Below, piece by piece: positions 4,836 to 5,472 of a stretch of DNA of 5,472 nt. Location: positions 1 through 5,472 of the forward strand of contig JACDCJ010000134.1 of the NCBI GenBank assembly GCA_013817655.1. The letters run 5' to 3'. The position numbers were made by a program, and so were the translations under genes. Within the stretch, counting starts at the first letter, position 1; each line of letters begins with the position of its first letter. The notes under the pieces are model-generated. The model did no database searches. It saw nothing but the letters and a program-made list of their open reading frames with translations, and was not told where the DNA came from. The stretch is from Actinosomnolentus pattersoniae (SeqCode) (GTDB taxonomy: Bacteria; Actinomycetota; UBA4738).

Positions 4836-5472
4836 TCAGAGGACGCAAAGAAACGGCGTCCTCGCCGACTGCTCGACCAGATCCGTGCTCCGACGGGCCT
4901 CGCTCGTCGACCTGATCGCGTAGTAATACGTCGTGCCCACGCCCAGGTCGTTGTCGGTGAAGCGGGTGGCCTCGCGCCCGAAGACCACGCCGAGGCTCTG
5001 GTACGGCGCCTCCGGCGAAGTCCTGCGGAAGAGCTCGTATCCATCGGTCCCCAGGGACGACGAGGTCGTCCACCGAAGCGTAACTGCGGCGCTAAGGAAT
5101 CCGTCGCAGCGACCCGTCGCCTGCAGCGCCGCGGGCGCGAAGAGCGGTTCGGGCGAGGGGGCGGTGATGGAAGGGGTTCGAGCGGGCGGCTTCCCCGCTC
5201 GAGCGAGGGCGAGCGTCGCCCCGAGCCCCACTCCGGTCGCGAGGAGCGCTGCGGCGATCACCCAGCGCCACGCCGGACGCGAGCGACGGCCGGCAGCGGG
5301 GCGGCCAGGCGAGGTGCGGGCCTTCGTCTGCGTCCTGGGCGGAAGCGGCATCGGGAGCGTCTGCGCCGGCAGGCCCGTTCGGAAACGGCGCAGATCCTCA
5401 CGGAGATCGGCCGCCCGCTGATATCGCTGTTCCGGATCCTTCGCGAGGCACCGCAGAACGACGGCCTCCAGG
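4836..5472 (-). CDS. Membrane Ser/Thr protein kinase, C-terminal part with Fn3-like sensor domain (5' end beyond window)
   Basis: The frame is open from the window edge (first complete codon 5471-5469) to TGA at 4836-4838, giving 211 residues. The first 30 or so, LEAVVLRCLAKDPEQRYQRAADLREDLRRF, match the last helices of a PknB-type kinase C-lobe, including the conserved Asp-Pro-x-x-Arg. A Pro/Arg/Thr-rich juxtamembrane region follows. One membrane helix (coordinates about 5270-5202, WRWVIAAALLATGVGLGATLALA) comes next, then a Pro-rich linker and a C-terminal domain of about 100 residues. That domain has the strand pattern and Trp/Tyr positions of a fibronectin type III fold (VTLRWTTSSSLGTDGYELFRR, YQSLG, TRFTDNDLGVGTTYYYAIRS). 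Two cysteines, in RCDGF and in the final FLCVL, sit at its two ends and could pair. The kinase would sense something outside the membrane and phosphorylate cytoplasmic targets. The catalytic loop and activation segment lie outside the window, so activity cannot be judged. Confidence 0.85.
   Translation of the reverse strand, partial: LEAVVLRCLAKDPEQRYQRAADLREDLRRFRTGLPAQTLPMPLPPRTQTKARTSPGRPAAGRRSRPAWRWVIAAALLATGVGLGATLALARAGKPPARTPSITAPSPEPLFAPAALQATGRCDGFLSAAVTLRWTTSSSLGTDGYELFRRTSPEAPYQSLGVVFGREATRFTDNDLGVGTTYYYAIRSTSEARRSTDLVEQSARTPFLCVL

Noticed and set aside
4747..5073. Minus-strand frames of 94-108 codons inside the kinase region
   Set aside because: They are alternative frames of the kinase C-terminal coding sequence, which itself shows a coherent membrane helix and an Fn3-like domain.
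1..5472. CRISPR arrays, tRNA or rRNA genes, insertion sequences, attachment sites, replication origin
   Set aside because: I found no regularly spaced repeats, no cloverleaf with a GGTTCGA-type T-arm, no transposase and no terminal repeats. The content is an ordinary core-genome operon plus two accessory genes.

Overview
The window is GC-rich DNA in which every gene I can support lies on the minus strand, so transcription runs from high to low coordinates. It is the rplJ-rplL-rpoB part of the bacterial RNA polymerase / ribosomal stalk locus. The RpoB sequence, the GTG and TTG starts, and promoters with TANNNT-type -10 boxes and 18-nt spacers suggest an actinobacterial or closely allied high-GC lineage, perhaps an uncultured one. 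This placement comes from recognising motifs, not from a search.

Layout in order of transcription. (1) 5472-4836: C-terminal end of a membrane Ser/Thr protein kinase. It holds the tail of the kinase C-lobe, a Pro/Arg-rich juxtamembrane stretch, one membrane helix and a fibronectin-III-like extracytoplasmic domain; the catalytic part lies outside the window. (2) 4835-4436: a 400-nt gap with no convincing gene but a good promoter near its downstream end. (3) 4435-3962: a small secreted protein with a signal peptide and an allene-oxide-cyclase / dirigent-like barrel. (4) 3961-3842: a short gap rich in inverted repeats. (5) 3841-3656: promoter, ribosomal protein L10 leader RNA, strong intrinsic terminator (attenuator) and rplJ ribosome binding site. 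(6) 3655-3053 rplJ (L10) and 3072-2680 rplL (L7/L12), overlapping by 20 nt. (7) 2679-2479: a gap with one good and one weaker promoter candidate. (8) 2478-1: the first 826 codons of rpoB, starting at TTG and running off the window.

The genes of the core operon work together. L10 binds 23S rRNA and carries several L7/L12 dimers, which form the factor-recruiting stalk of the large subunit. RpoB is the beta subunit of RNA polymerase. The L10 leader and terminator are the expected autogenous control point, where the L10-L12 complex would bind its own mRNA and favour termination. The extra promoter before rpoB would let polymerase be made partly independently of the stalk proteins.

The kinase and the barrel protein are not part of the conserved operon. 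They occupy the place where rplK-rplA stand in many bacteria. I see no evidence of a wholly new system here. The points most worth a second look are the attenuator, the rplJ/rplL overlap, an apparent insertion in the RpoB lobe, and the unusual sensor domain of the kinase.
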